Shown here: positions 11,030-24,427 of the stretch, piece after piece
Numbering within the stretch: the stretch's first letter is position 1
Layout: every line of letters starts with the position of its first letter
DNA from: Didymodactylos carnosus
Taxonomy: Eukaryota; Rotifera; Eurotatoria; Philodinida; Philodinidae
Assembly (NCBI GenBank): GCA_905250885.1
Contig: CAJNOQ010000023.1
Coordinates: forward strand, 41,813-105,812
Reading direction: 5' to 3'
Length of the DNA: 64,000 nt
Notes under the pieces: model-generated
What the model was told of the DNA's origin: nothing
Databases searched by the model: none
Seen by the model: only the letters and a program-made list of their open reading frames with translations
Translations under genes and position numbers: made by a program

Positions 11030-13531
11030 TAGATTGTTTTTTGTCATCGTTTTTCTCTCTCACTTGTTACACCATCTATTTTTTTTACTCTGAACACAAT
11101 ACACAATATGATAATTTATTTTCGTCTTCATATTTTCTTCTCACACTTAGATATGACTTATTTTTGTGTGATTTTCTCTTTTTTTTGTTTCTCATATGAT
11201 GTTATTATTGATTGAAATGAAACTGATGATAAAGAGAGAAACTATATTTTAATTTTCTGTTTGATTTTAATTTCAATTTGTTTATCTGTCGTGTTTACAT
11301 GGTCGCCGTCCTCGTCTCTTTTTCATGTGCCATTTTTCTTTCTCTGTGTCTTTGTTCAAGTGTGATAGTGAGTGATGAACTTTGATTTTAGTTATTATTG
11401 ATGTATAGTGTCTGTCATTCTTTATAATTAACCGTTTCTTCGCAGACACATCCTTTGATTTTCGTTTCCGAATAGCGTTTGCTTATTTGTCCACAAATCA
11501 TTTTTTTGTCTCTATTTAATCCTGATAAACTAAATGATTAGTAGTTGTTTGCTTGTTCTCCATTGCTGATGTTTGTTGTTCATTTTTTTATCAATCTCTT
11601 TGACTTTTTCTTCTAATAGGTGATGTATTTGTGTGTATATAAAAAGAAATGCTTTTTTGTTACCTTTGTTAATGAATTCTTGTTAACCTAATCATTTTTG
11701 TATTTGTCGTTGTTGTACTACATTGTCTTGGTTGATGTTAAAACTAATTGTTTGAGTTTGACTTCTATTCTATCTCTATTTTTTTAATGTAATATGCCAT
11801 GTTAAAAAAGAAACCTCCATAATCATTCAAAACGCTTTTGTTTTGTTTTAATGAAAAAAAAAGTTCAATAAAAACAAAGAGATCAATGAATCGAACTTTT
11901 ATACCGTTAGGAACCGACATCTGAATTACAGGTATTGGTGCGAGCGTTTTGGTTTAGTAAGGAGACGTGTAGCGGAAAGACAGTACGTTTAAGAACTGAA
12001 ATGGCACGTGCCGAGTAGTTAACTTCAAAAGGCTATAACAATAGACAATAGACACTTCGTATCGTGTTTGGGCTTTTAAGCCCTAGTCCATTTTCAGAGC
12101 GCACCATATACAAACGAACTTGTATTTGTATCCTAAGAAAGCGCAAAAAAATCTGTACTGTTTTTATCATTGTTGATTTGAAATGTTGTAAATCAAACAA
12201 CATAGAACACAGCAATCGTCGCTTTCAGCGTATGTATAAGTTGCCACAATTGTTTTTTCTTACCCAAGTCGAAGATGTGAACTAAAAAGTGAACTAAATG
12301 TGAAGCTAAAAAGGTATTCAAATTCTGGAATGCTTTCTGAACATTTCCAATTGAGATGTACAAACGATACACCATGTGATGTTACAAGCAATCCAAAATC
12401 CGATACCCATCGATTAATCCAAAAATGAGAGTGTATTTGATTAACGAAATGGATTTTAATTAGAATAACAAAAGCACCGCCTTTAATGGATCGTTTAGTT
12501 GTCTGAGTGACTGGAGTAATAGACTCCAGGTGTTAAGGCGTCGCGTTTTCCGCTTAGATGCTTTGTTCGTAACAGAAAAATAATTGAATTTAGTAATGGC
12601 GATTTTCCTCGTATCAGAATTCTGCACAAGCAAGAAAGAAACATAACTTATATATTTTTTTTCTTCTAATTCTTGCACCTTTTTTGTTGACTTATTTCTC
12701 TCTTTCTAGTAATATTCTAGCTTAAATAAAAGAGCAAAATCTCTGCACATGATACTTGCATAAGTTTATTCACAAAAGCCATGTTTTGCAAAATTTTTCG
12801 CATGGTTTTTTTCAGCAAATAAGTACATAACTAATACATCCTCTCCTGTAACTAATTTCCAATTTTTCTGTTAGTATAATAATAGCTTGAAGTAGATGAA
12901 TAAGAATCTTTCTGAGGTGCCACTATTCAGTTTGTTGGTAAGATAAACATTTCTTGGTTAAAGTTTTATTAAATCTGAATACATTTCTATGAGAGATATT
13001 CATCATAACTTTCACCGATACAGATGCTTTATTTTTGTTTTTTGTAGATATATTAAAATAAGTTCTGTTGTCTAACCTTTACTCTTTTACTCTCCCTCCA
13101 ACATCCGTCCATGTTATTTTCACATATATTTCCATTCAAAGGTAATGATTCAAAATTATTCTTAATATTGTATAGACTCCATGGATTAAATTGGATTTTA
13201 GTGAGTTGTCCGGGAACAAGAACAGAGCACAAGAATTTTCTAAGAATAGAGTAATAACTTTAAGAAAGAAAACAAGCAATTTTCTAATATATATTTGTTG
13301 TTTTCATCTTTCAAATATTCTATTTTTTGTTATACTAAATTCTGTCCAATGCAAAGAAATTACGTAACGTTTTCTCAGAATAATTTCGAAAAAAAGTATT
13401 CACTTCATGTAAGAAGCATGGGCATCTACAAAATTTTTCTCTTGGTCATGGACACATTGACAGAAAAAAGCTGTCCGTGCAGATTTTTATAGCATTGCAA
13501 TATTATTCAGATTTTTTTTGTTCAGAAGTTA
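11030..13531. other. Intergenic region between wee1 and upf2
   Basis: It holds the T-rich wee1 3' UTR (to about 11880) and then about 1.6 kb with no supported gene. The region 11900-12300 is slightly more GC-rich and opens short frames on both strands, but none has a domain or usable splice partners. Just before 13532 there is a pyrimidine tract ending in TTCAG, 6 nt upstream of the UPF2 start codon. Confidence 0.45.
11867..11872 (+). terminator. Candidate poly(A) signal for wee1
   Basis: An AATAAA lies about 840 bp past the Wee1 stop. It is only a candidate, because the sequence is AT-rich and such hexamers are common. Confidence 0.25.
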
Positions 13532-16500
13532 ATGCATATGTCTAATAGAACAAACGCCAATAATAATCGTGGTTCGTATAATTCACAATGGGGTTCACGA
13601 CCATATCGACGAGGTACCTACGAACAAAATTACCAGCAGATGCCGTCAAATTATGAATATGGACAGTCATCCTATGACAACTATGATAATTCCAGTTATG
13701 AACAACAACAACAATCGTCGAAACGTTATTCTGTTAATCGCAATAAACAACAAACAAACCTAATTGATAATTCATGTGACAGTTACAAATCATACCGTGA
13801 ACCACAGCAGCAATTCAACCGTTCAGAAACATCGTCGAAAGTTTCAAATGAACAGTATAATACACAAAAATCTTCAACATCACAAGTATCAACGAAGAAA
13901 TTAGCTGCTGAACCACAACCGGTTAATAAAACACAATTGACTAACGATCAGTCGTCCAAAAAACAATCTGGTCATGATCGTTCAAAAAAAATATCTTCAT
14001 CTGATGTGAAAACGGTACCAACAAGTACCTCAGATGTATTATTAGTAAACAAATCCAAAAATGGTACGTTTCTTTCACTTCGAGGAGAATAGTACACGAT
14101 GTATCTAAGATATTCTCAAGATGTTTTTCGGATGATTTCAGTCGACTAATTAATATTTTAGATGATTCTTCTGAAATTAAAAAGCTTTTCTATATTTTAG
14201 ATTCAAGTAACTCTCAACCGGTGAAAACAATACAATCTGTTGATACTCAACCAAAATCTGAAATATCAAATTCTAATTCGAATACAGAAGAAAATACTAC
14301 TACCAATACTCCTCAAGAAGCAACGACTTTAGAAACCATTCAGCAACCAGAACCGTGTGAAAATATTGATAATATTCGTCAGCAAGTTCAAACTTATATC
14401 GGCGAACGTTTAGAACGTATGAAATATCGTATAGAATTACGTGAACAAAATATTCTTGCTGAACAAACACGTACGAATATCGAACAACAACAGGAAATGA
14501 TGGCACGTTTAGATTCCAGTATAAAAAAGATTCCTCCATTTATCAAACGTTTACGAACATTATCGGAACAACAAAAAGATGCGTTACGTAAAGATATGCA
14601 ACAATTAAATTTAACACGTTATATAAGTGAAGTAGCCAATTCAATAACAGAAGCTAAATTAAAAATGAATGATGTTTATACAGCTGTTTTACTATGCTCA
14701 TTATTACATCAACGTTATCAAGATTTTTCTATGACACTCTATGAAAATTGGTTAAAAGTATTACAACCACAAGCCATAATTGAATCAGCATCCGCATACC
14801 AACAAGAGTCAAAACCATCGTTAAATTTATCAAAATTACGAGTTGATTTAAGATTTTTTGCTGAACTAATAACTGTTCACGTTTTACCACAGTCATTGTC
14901 ATTAAATTATTTATTGTCACTACTTCAAGCCTTAGTTAATAATGATAAAGATTTTTCAAACATAACAATCATTACAAGTTTTTGTAAAATGTGTGGAGAA
15001 GATTTTGCAGATATTGTATCCATGAAAATGAAATCATATGTTAACAAATTGAATGATATGGATAAAGATCTAGAACAACAAGAACAAATTAGTATACCAA
15101 CAAGTAATCATTATACGAATGAAAAAAAACAGTATATTCGACAATTATTTAAAGATTATTATAAAAATTTGTGCGATCATGTTATTCAAGAACATAAATC
15201 AATACAAAAAATGGAAAGACAAATGAAGCGGATGATGGAAGTAGGTAGTAGTCATGTTTTTCATGATAATTCTTGACATAGAAATTTAAGCTGTTGATGA
15301 ACCAAAGGCGAATATGAAGATTAAAATATCATTTACGTTGAATGATTGTATTTCTTTTGAAAAAAGTATGTATCGTTCAACATCTATGTTCATTTTATTC
15401 TCTTGAGCAAAATATAAACAATTCTGAAGCTTATAATATTTGTATACTTTTGATATCTGCTTCTGGATTAAACATATTGTGCTTTTATACAGTCTTATTT
15501 TTGTTATTTTTATTTAGAATCGTGGTGAATTGAATCAAGATACACGTGATAAACACGAACAAACTGTGCAGTCTTTTCAAAAACTTTTTCAAAACACAGA
15601 AACATTAGCCGATCTTGTAGAAGAAGCAATACCTGAATTGCCTATTGAAGGTAAGTGAACGTGTACGTGTATTAAGATTCATATAGAATAATGTACGTAA
15701 GACAAACGTTTTTATTCTAGAAATTTCTAAGAAGTCGAGTGAACGAATCGGCATTGATATATACATTCCAGGCAAAAATGATGATGTAAGATTACATTCG
15801 CACACCGATCAAGAGATATTTTAGAGTTTTATCTGTCGTTTGTTCAGGATACTTCATTATGGGAAGATAGCGATACCAAACAATTTTATGAAAATTTTCC
15901 AGATTTAAGATTATTCGTACCCGGTTACTATCGTGATCCATTAATATCAACGAATGCAAGTGCAAACATAACAGCTGCATCAACTACAGATGCAATTGAT
16001 GAAGCTAACACTCCAATGTCAGAAGGTAACACAAATGAACTGTTGTTTTTCATAGTACTATAATTTTTTTACCTTTGGTTTAAGATATTGAAACATTAGA
16101 TCCCGTACAAATTGAACAAGAGATTGAAAATGTTGTTTTAGAAGTAACAACAGCTGATGCTGATGTGGAAGAGGAAGATGCAGTTCTTGTAGATGATGGT
16201 AAATATTATTATAAAATAACTTTATTATGATATATTTTCGAATTTAAATTGTAGATATTGTCGAAGAAGATCTTAGCGCAACAAATATGAAATTAATAAT
16301 GGACGTTTTTATAAATCATTTACCAACATGTGTTAATAGAGAATTAATTGATAAGGTAAATTATTGCAGCATGCAGATTGCATGCATATTACTCATAGTC
16401 AAAAAATGTTGTTATTATAAGCTACAGAAACCATGTAAAAATGGAATGCTTAATCATCTTTAGGCCGCTCGAGATTTTGCAACAAATTTGAATACAAAAC

Positions 16501-19500
16501 AGAATCGTAAACGTCTTATAAAAGCATTATTTCAAGTACAACGTACCCGTTTAGATTTATTACCATTTTATGGTCGTTTGATAGCCACATTAAATCCCAT
16601 AATGTCTGAAATTGGAACAGAGGTAGTGCGTTTACTAAAAAATGAATTTCGTCAACATATACGAAAAAAAGATCAAATATATATTGAATCAAAAATAAAA
16701 ACTGTACGGTATATTGGAGAATTAGTTAAATTTGGTATATTTCCCAAATTGGAAGTAACACTATGTTTGAAAACATTATTGGGTGATTTTCGTCATCATA
16801 ATATTGAAATGTGTTGTAATCTATTAGAAACATGTGGAAGATATTTGTATCGTAGTCAAGATACACATAGACGAACAGAAATAATTCTTGTAAGTTTATT
16901 GAATATTTGAATTAGAAATTCTTTTTTTTATTTTATTTTCTTGTTTTTAAGGAGATACTAATGAGAAAAAAATCTGTTCTCACCTTGGATAATCGATATA
17001 CGACAATGATTGAAAATGCTTATTATTATTGTAATCCACCAGAAAATCGTGAAATTGAAAAAAAAATACGACCACCATTACACGAATACTTAAGACGAAT
17101 ATTATTTAGAGATTTAAATAAAATAACAATTGAGAAAGTAAAATGATTATACAATTTAATATAATTTTTCTATAATTATTCATATCTTCGGTTTTAGGTA
17201 TTAAGACAAATGAGAAAATTCGATTGGTTCGAACCAACGTTTCGTGAATACGCAATTAAATGTTTAACAGCTCCCTATTACGTTAAATATAATTCAATTC
17301 ATTGTCTAGCATCGATTTTAGCTGGTCTAGCTCATTTTTATGTAAGTATCGTTTGTTATTATTGAAATAATACTATGAGAAACACGAATAGTATGAATGA
17401 GAATAGAAGAAAGCGCTTAAAGAACTTTTAATATTTAACTACAAGTTTGATGTTAGAAAGATTAGATGCATCCTTTATTAAGCAAAATACTAATAGATTT
17501 CGGTATATTATGAATGATTATTTTTTGGTTTTAGGACGATATCGCAATCGACGTTTTGGATAATGTATTAGACGACATTCGATCTTGTCTCGAAGTAAGT
17601 TCTCAGTTGATTATGTGTGATTTGTGTGAAGTACAGACGGGATGAAACTATAATCACAAAGTCGAGGACTGAAGACGAGAATGAAAACAACGAAGAATTT
17701 AAACAGAGTTCACCTCCGATATAAACTGAATACGTTCAGCATTTGTTACCTCTTAGAACGTGTTTATCTGCTAGATATAATTATGTTAGTATGTTTCTGT
17801 TTCGGCACTGTACACAAGGTTCACTGATCCTTACTGGTATAGACCTGGATTTTAATGTGTTTTCTCAGGAACACAAGACCTTCTGGTCTTTATGTTTGGG
17901 ATTTATTTGTCTCTTATATAATCCAAACTCGCATTTACTATATGAGAGAATGCTCTTGGCGTGACTGGCACACTAACTTTTTTTATGTCCTCTACTCACT
18001 CTTAGTTTCAGTGACTTCTTTTATAATTGCTGATATAAATAGATCGGTATCTGCTCGAGAAAATCAGTCAGATAAAAAAAAGGAATTTTCTGTACAAAAT
18101 TCTATTTTTTCGGTGCTTCCTTCACATTCATAAATGCCGTTTAGAATTCCAGTTTCTAAATTCTTTCTTTTTCTTAATAAAAACGAATATGGTACGGCGG
18201 GCGCACTTTGAGCTCGCTAACCCGTAATTACTTCTGACCTAAAAGGGATTAAGTGTTCTGCCAAGTTAGATTCATATAAGGAACGTAACCGTTTAATCAT
18301 TGCTTTATGAGTTATTTTGAGTGCAACAACTGCCATACGAAGAAATATATTGGCGAGAGAAAAAAGTTTTTTTATTGCAGGACTAATGCGAAAATCTTGC
18401 CTATAGTGAGTGACTTCTGACGAATTTATTTATTTATAGTCGAACGTACCGAGATACAATCAACGTCGTTTATGTATGGTGAAATATCTTGGTGAAATGT
18501 ATAATTATCGTGTTGTTGATTCGATTATTATATTTCGTACGCTGTATTTGTTGATAACATTTGGAGTTACTCTTGACAGTAAGTATTTATGTTCTCTTTC
18601 GCTTTTACACTAGCATAAGTTGAATTTATCTATTTAGATGCTATTATGAGTGAAGTCGATCCGCCTGATCATTTATTTCGTATTCGACTTGTTTGTACAT
18701 TGCTCGAAACATGTGGACAATATTTTGATCGAGGAACAAGCAAGAAGAAATTGGACTGTTTTCTCCTTTATTTTCAAGTATACGTTATAATAACTAATGA
18801 TCTAAACTTTGAAATATTTTGCATTTTTTGTTTTATAGCGTTATTTTTACTTCAAAAAAGAACATCCACAATGGAATACAAACACATATCCATTTCCAAT
18901 CGCTGTTGAACATGTATTTGATGAGACATTAATTACATTACGACCAAAATTTATATTGGCTGGAAGTTATACAAAAGCGTGTGAGGAAGTTGAAGCGATG
19001 GAAAAAGAATATGTAACAATTCTAGGTATTCATCCGGAAATTAATCTTTAACTTTTTAATTCATCTAAGTAAGTGATCTATCTTTCATTCATTTATTTGT
19101 TTAGCTCAAAATGAAATAAAAACACCCACTACTATCGATACAAAGGATAATTTGCCGCCAATCAATGAGGAAGAAGAATCGTTTGGACCATCAATATCTC
19201 CAATAGATGGTGATGAAGAAGACGAAAATGATGAGCGAACACCTCGTCGAATAGAAGATGAATACGAAGAAGAAGAGAATGATGATGAAACGTATAATGT
19301 TCGTCGATCGCGTTTTAGTGGTGGCAGCGGAGAGCGAACTAGTTGTGGAAGTGTAAGTAATATCATAACGTCATAAAAAAAATCATCATTCTTTAGTTGA
19401 AAATATGTATTAGGCTGGCGATTTAGAAAATGATCAAATGAATGCCGACGATGAACAAGAAGATGACGAAGACAATGGTAGCTCGTTGCAATTAAAAGCA

Positions 19501-20471
19501 AAAAAAATTACAAGTGAAGAAGATGATGAGTTTGTCAAAGCTTTCGATACACTCATAGCTGAATCTGTTGCTGTAAGACGAAGAATGTTTTGTATGTGTG
19601 TTTTTTCATTATTTTTTTACTCTGTATTTCTAGCAGCGAGCCACAGAAATGACCAAAGCACCAGCACCAGATATTGCGATACCTGTACATCTGCGTAGAA
19701 ATAAAGTTCTATCATCAACAAGTTTAAATGTATCCAGTAAGTTTATTTTTGTGAACGTCTTTTAAATACATTTGTACGGCTCATCAACATGGTAGATGCC
19801 GCTTAAACATTCTGAAAAATTTATGTTTATGTGAGGTGTTTTCTATGTTTTAACTAATCTGTTTGTCATTTTAGATAGCGATGGCGATGATGAAAATGAT
19901 CCAATTGTCAAGAATCAAACAACAATGAATTTTGTTGTTATGATGAAAAAAAATAATAAATTACATGTAAGTCTACGTTTTAGATCGAATTTGTACATGT
20001 TATCTTTTCTTTTTCTGGTAGTTTCATAACTTAGCTGTGCCGAACACGTCGGAAATGGCTCTACGTTTGAAAGCACAAGAAGAGGTATGAACGTGAAAAA
20101 AAAATGACGTCAAGAAATATGGAAATACTATGGTCTTTTATAGGCTGACCGTCAAGAAAAAGCCCGATTAAAAATTTTAACGTTGAATATGTCAACACGT
20201 ATGGAACAAGAGGTTGAACAGCAAGGTAAACGGTTAAAATCATCAGTATAAACATTTTATAATCGACTTTTTTATTACAGAACCGATGGTCAACGTATTA
20301 AATCGTACTCCAGTTAGTACTAACACAAATCGAACGCGACGAACGCGTTATGTTCATCAAAAAGGCGCTCCGGATGCTGATCTCATATTTGGATCGAAGT
20401 AAGTTTGATGCATTTATTCTAAGGACTATTCTAATGAAAAGGTTAATATTTTTTTCTATAGAAAACGTTGA
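13532..20471 (+). CDS. upf2: UPF2, regulator of nonsense transcripts 2
   Basis: UPF2 bridges UPF1 and the exon-junction protein UPF3 in nonsense-mediated mRNA decay. Exons: 13532-14063, 14201-15240, 15518-15650, 15721-15785, 15848-16025, 16085-16198, 16255-16355, 16464-16889, 16952-17137, 17198-17341, 17535-17594, 18440-18578, 18638-18777, 18839-19025, 19105-19352, 19414-19572, 19634-19736, 19875-19966, 20022-20084, 20144-20225, 20281-20398, 20462-20471. The product is 1439 residues (human 1272), with a longer Q/N/S-rich N-terminus (1-180). MIF4G-1 starts near 281 (LDSSIKK). MIF4G-2 starts near 688 and includes ENAYYYCNPP. MIF4G-3 starts near 973 and includes DPPDHLFRIRLVCTLLETCG. An acidic linker (about 1150-1285) and the UPF1-binding tail follow, ending KGAPDADLIF then GSKKR, as in human UPF2. 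The ATG at 13538 is an alternative start. Intron 11 is 845 bp. Essentially certain. Confidence 0.97.
19631..19636 (+). promoter_or_regulatory. NAGNAG tandem splice acceptor in upf2
   Basis: The acceptor before exon 17 reads TAGCAG, so splicing can begin at 19634 or 19637 without changing frame, including or omitting one Gln. Human UPF2 has Gln at the comparable place, which favours the first site. Confidence 0.5.
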
Positions 20472-23325
20472 ACAAATTAAAAAGTTCATTGGATTAGTCG
20501 AATCGAACAATAACCGATGCTTCGATAAGCATGCGAAACAAATTTAGAAAGAAAAATACGCCAGAAATGTTTATGATACAACGTGTAACATATCGATTTA
20601 GAATCAAAACAAATATTAGAATGTAATGAACGATGAAAAATAAGAAATTTAAATGTGAGAAACCAACAGCATATTCATACATTAAAAGTGTATATCAAAC
20701 AGGGACACAAAGCCCAAGAGCTCTATTTCATTAATGAACAATACATTTATGAATAAAGCAGTTGCTTTTATTATGTTCTCTCCCTCGCTGTATGACTGAG
20801 GTTGTTATACTTTTATACACCAACAAATTGGACAAGAAAATTGTGAATTGTTGCTTATTTAATTGTATAAGTTCAATTTTACATGAGTTTTTTTCGTGTT
20901 ATGCCAATAATATGTCTGTTTACAACTCATACGATTTTTTACTACGCAAATACTGGAGTATCATGAGTTGTTCGGTGTGACGAAAAACAAAGAAAGATTT
21001 AATAGTCTTTGTATGTTAGCCTGTTGTTCTTATTCTCATACATACCAACTGTTCATTTATTTTCATGTTTTTTTTGGCTCGTATGTTACATTGTATTCTT
21101 TTTCTAATATTGATTTATTATTATCATTATTGCTGGAGGCTTCTTTTGTTTCATACTGCATTTTTCTTTGTTTTCGTTATTTTTACTTCAGTCTATGCGT
21201 GTACTTTAAATAGCACTCGTATTCGACAATATAAAAATAACGAAAATAAACGAGAAGATAATTGAATGATTCACCATTTGAGATCACCAGTTTTTGATGA
21301 AATAGGATTGTTTTATAATGTTGTAAACTTGTTTTTACTTGAAATATCGTGAGAACATTTGATCAACAACTTATATACTGCATAAGTCAACATTGGAAGG
21401 TTCTAGTATTTTCTTGTTATTAAATGATTATTGTCTTTCAAATTTAATAATAGGAAAAATGAGTTATTGATTAAAAAGAAAAATTATACGGATATCATTC
21501 TACCTCAAGCAGATTCATCACAGTGAGAAGTATATTCAACCATCAAATAATGAATGTACAGTGAATATCAAAATTATTTGATCACTCGATGTTATCCTGA
21601 TTTGATCTGATGTATTGCATCGTGGATGTACAAAATAGTACATTATGCCAAACGTTTTAGTTTCTTTGTACGCAAAATTTTAGCAGAGCGTTCGAGTTAC
21701 TTTTAGTACGAATTGATTGAATTATTTGCTGTAGTTGTTACAGTACTCTTCGAAAGTCCCCATAACCCAAGAACGATGATAACTAAGGACGCCTAATTTG
21801 TGCAGTCATAGCTCTCACTGGATGCTGATCGCCCCACCAGTATGAGCTTCTTTTACACGATGGTTCATGAATTATGAGCGTTTCATTTATTTTCCGTAAA
21901 ACGCTGATAACCTCTGATCCAACAGAGATGAAACTTTTCTTTTTACCAAAATGTAGCTCTGACTCTCTTCTATCTACGGTATGAGTTTCGTTTGTTGGCT
22001 CCTGATGGTCATTAAAATACAGCCACAGAATCAATTCATTTATTTTGCACTCTTTTCACTCTCCATACATTTTCAAGCAAAACTAATGACATATTTGAGA
22101 TCAGTAGACAATGGCATATTTGACGCTCGCTTTGCGAACAAAAAATTTCGTTGAAAATTTTCTCCTCTGATGAACATAAAGGTGAATCAACATACGGATT
22201 CTACCTTTCCGCTTCCATTACCGGTGTAGGTACCACAGTGGGCATCCAGGCGGACATTAGGCAAAAAATAGAAGTAACTCTTTTCTCAAATATAAATAGT
22301 GTAAAATGTAGCTGTTCAAATTCTCTATCGAATGGTGTATAAATGTCTATTTTGAAAATGGATCCTTCGAGCAGAAGGCAGTGTACATGAAACCCATAGT
22401 GAATATCATTACCACACTCGAAATCGCGATTCTATAGTCACTCAGCTATGTTACGCGACTTCAAAGCACATATTCAGAATCGGCATGTCTTCAGCTATCT
22501 ACTGATAGCAAAATGTTTATACTTCGAAAGTAATTGCAATAAGTAACAGTTAATGATTCTTCATCATCTCATACCGGTATGACACTACTTCTGTGTAGTG
22601 ATATCGCTAAATAGCGCTAAACCCCTATAGACCTTTCTAAATACATCAAAATGTTCCTCTACAACTAGTCTATTTATGGTGAAATCGCAAAATCTCGCAT
22701 GTGTTCCAAAAACGTTTTATGGATTTTCTAAAACCCATAGGGGTTTTGAGGTATTTCGAATTTTTCTCCCTTATAAACACACATTTCGTCAAATATAATA
22801 CCATATCCGGAATCAGCGTGAAAAACTGCATCTAATGGTGTATAACTCATCTAGTTTCGGTAGCTCGATTTTGAATTCTAGAGATTTCTTAATTTTTGAG
22901 ATTCACACAAACAATTTCGTGCTGAAAATTTGAATTTCAAGATAAAATAACCTGAACGACTCGAAACATGTTTCTTATAGGTTTTCGACAATGCTCTTTC
23001 CAGTGGCAGCGTTTTTAAATATTGAGAAAGTTTTTTGAAGAGTTTTTCAGAGACCGGATCTCTGGAAAACCCCTTAGAAAACTTTTTCAAAATCCAGCTC
23101 TCATGCCATTAGAAAGAGGATCATGAAAAACCTATAAAAAAATGGTTCATGAAATTTTAGTTCACTCATAAAGCTAAAGTCCGCCTGCTCTAGCAAAAAA
23201 TGCCCATTGTGGGTACTAACAAGTGTCAGTTTTAATAGCTCAATATTTTCCCTAAGGTCGACAAACTTTTGACATGATCATCCATATCGTTATTAGTCAC
23301 CAACTGGAGCTTTGGGCAGAACACT
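20472..23325. other. Gene-free region downstream of upf2
   Basis: After the upf2 3' UTR there is no supported gene. A pair of inverted segments (22230-22260 and 23174-23216) shares GTACC.CA.TGGGCAT and GGCGGAC.TTAG and may mark the ends of an old element of about 1 kb. The rest holds scattered short frames without domains. Confidence 0.4.
20752..20757 (+). terminator. Candidate poly(A) signal for upf2
   Basis: AATAAA lies about 280 bp past the UPF2 stop, followed by T-rich sequence. Plausible cleavage signal. Confidence 0.4.
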
Positions 23326-23329
23326 AGCT

Positions 23330-23570
23330 GAATGCAAAGTTCTTTTACACACTTACCATCCAAGTGCTAGCTTGCAGCAAAAAGTCACAGAGCTAATCAG
23401 AGAAACTGCGTTGCAGACCGCAAGGCAGTGCATGCTATCGGACGGGTGATCCGAGACACTAAAGCATAAGTAACTTTTCCAAGATTATTACATAACTTGT
23501 TGGCGGCGAGATTCGAACGCAGTCTCTTTGAGGTACGAGTCGTTCCTCCGAGTAGTTAGTTCTGCACATA
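23330..23570 (-). repeat. Probable tRNA-derived SINE
   Basis: On the minus strand a B-box-like GTTCGAATC (23510-23518) lies about 27 bp downstream of an A-box-like TAACTACTCGGAGG (23545-23558), a spacing typical of a Pol III tRNA promoter. The arms do not fold as a good tRNA and the acceptor stem is absent, so it is not a functional tRNA. The following about 180 bp is more GC-rich than its surroundings and contains the hairpin TCGGACGGGTGATCCGA, as expected of a SINE body. Boundaries are approximate. Confidence 0.45.
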
Positions 23571-23954
23571 CGAATTTTTAAGTTACAAAAAAATTAAGCG
23601 AAATCGTACATACTGTAAATTGCAATTCATGTATTTTATTTGATGTTGATGTTGGAATTGTGAAAACTTGTTTTTTTGTAATTTCGGATCCCAAAAAACT
23701 AATCGAGAGTACTAATCGAAAATGTATAAAATGAAAAATTCTTTTAGGCTCAAATTTTCGCACAGAACACTATGAGCCATCGAAACTCGCTGCTGTTCGA
23801 CGCCGTGTGAGTCAGTACTCACAAGTCTTGGGCTTATCCCAACTCAGAATCACCTGATTCTGGCTAGCTGGAATCAGAGAATGATTAAACAAATAACAAC
23901 AATAAACCTAGTAGGACAAACCAGCAGAAAATCAGATAAAATTCAACTGTAATT

Positions 23955-24135
23955 CTACAATAGGATCCTGTAGGATCTTGCAAGATTCTACGAGTTCTGA
24001 CTACAGGATCCTATAAGAATCTTATAGTAGGATATTTTGGCTTTGAAGTTTTCCTACAAGAATTTCGCCGGATCTTACAGAATCCTAAAATAAGATCTTG
24101 TAAGAATCTTATAAAAGTGTACGGTAGGATTGTTT
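23955..24135. repeat. AGGATCCT-word foldback repeat, copy 1
   Basis: The segment is a dense array of related, self-complementary words: AGGATCCTGTAGGATCTTG, ACAGGATCCTATAAGAATC, GGATCTTACAGAATCCTAA and AAGATCTTGTAAGAATCTTA. A second member lies in a LOXHD1 intron (42950-43170); both contain TACAGAATCCTAA exactly. No ORF. Confidence 0.6.
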
Positions 24136-24427
24136 GACCTGGGTATTAGTGGGAGGTACAAAATCGACTACTTCATAAAATTAAATAGTACTATTCCTAA
24201 AAACATTTTTGATGGATTTCAGTGTTTGTAATGCGACTGGAGTCTCATATTCGTATCGATTGTTTTCATAATTCAACGCTAGCAAGAGCGGAGTTCAACT
24301 GTTTTTAGTGGAAAGGCTTTTCTATAACTTTATAAGACTTTTTCTAATATTTCCTGTGTGCACATGAAAATAAAACACAATTATCGAACGTTATGACGAT
24401 ACACATATTAAAAACAAAAAACGCTGT

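Noticed and set aside
12480-12560. tRNA-like GTTAAGGCG motif
   Set aside because: The motif resembles a D-loop, but no acceptor stem, anticodon stem or B box could be placed at proper spacing on either strand.
17743-18133. Open frames inside UPF2 intron 11
   Set aside because: They are overlapping, hydrophobic and unsupported; including them would break the well-matched UPF2 protein between MIF4G exons.
19106-19501. Minus-strand frame of 131 codons
   Set aside because: It is the antisense shadow of the acidic Glu/Asp-rich UPF2 exons 15 and 16 (Ser/Phe/Leu-rich translation).
22878-23090. Minus-strand frame of 70 codons
   Set aside because: It lies in repeat-like sequence with recurring short words; the translation is Lys/Leu/Ser-rich with no recognisable motif.
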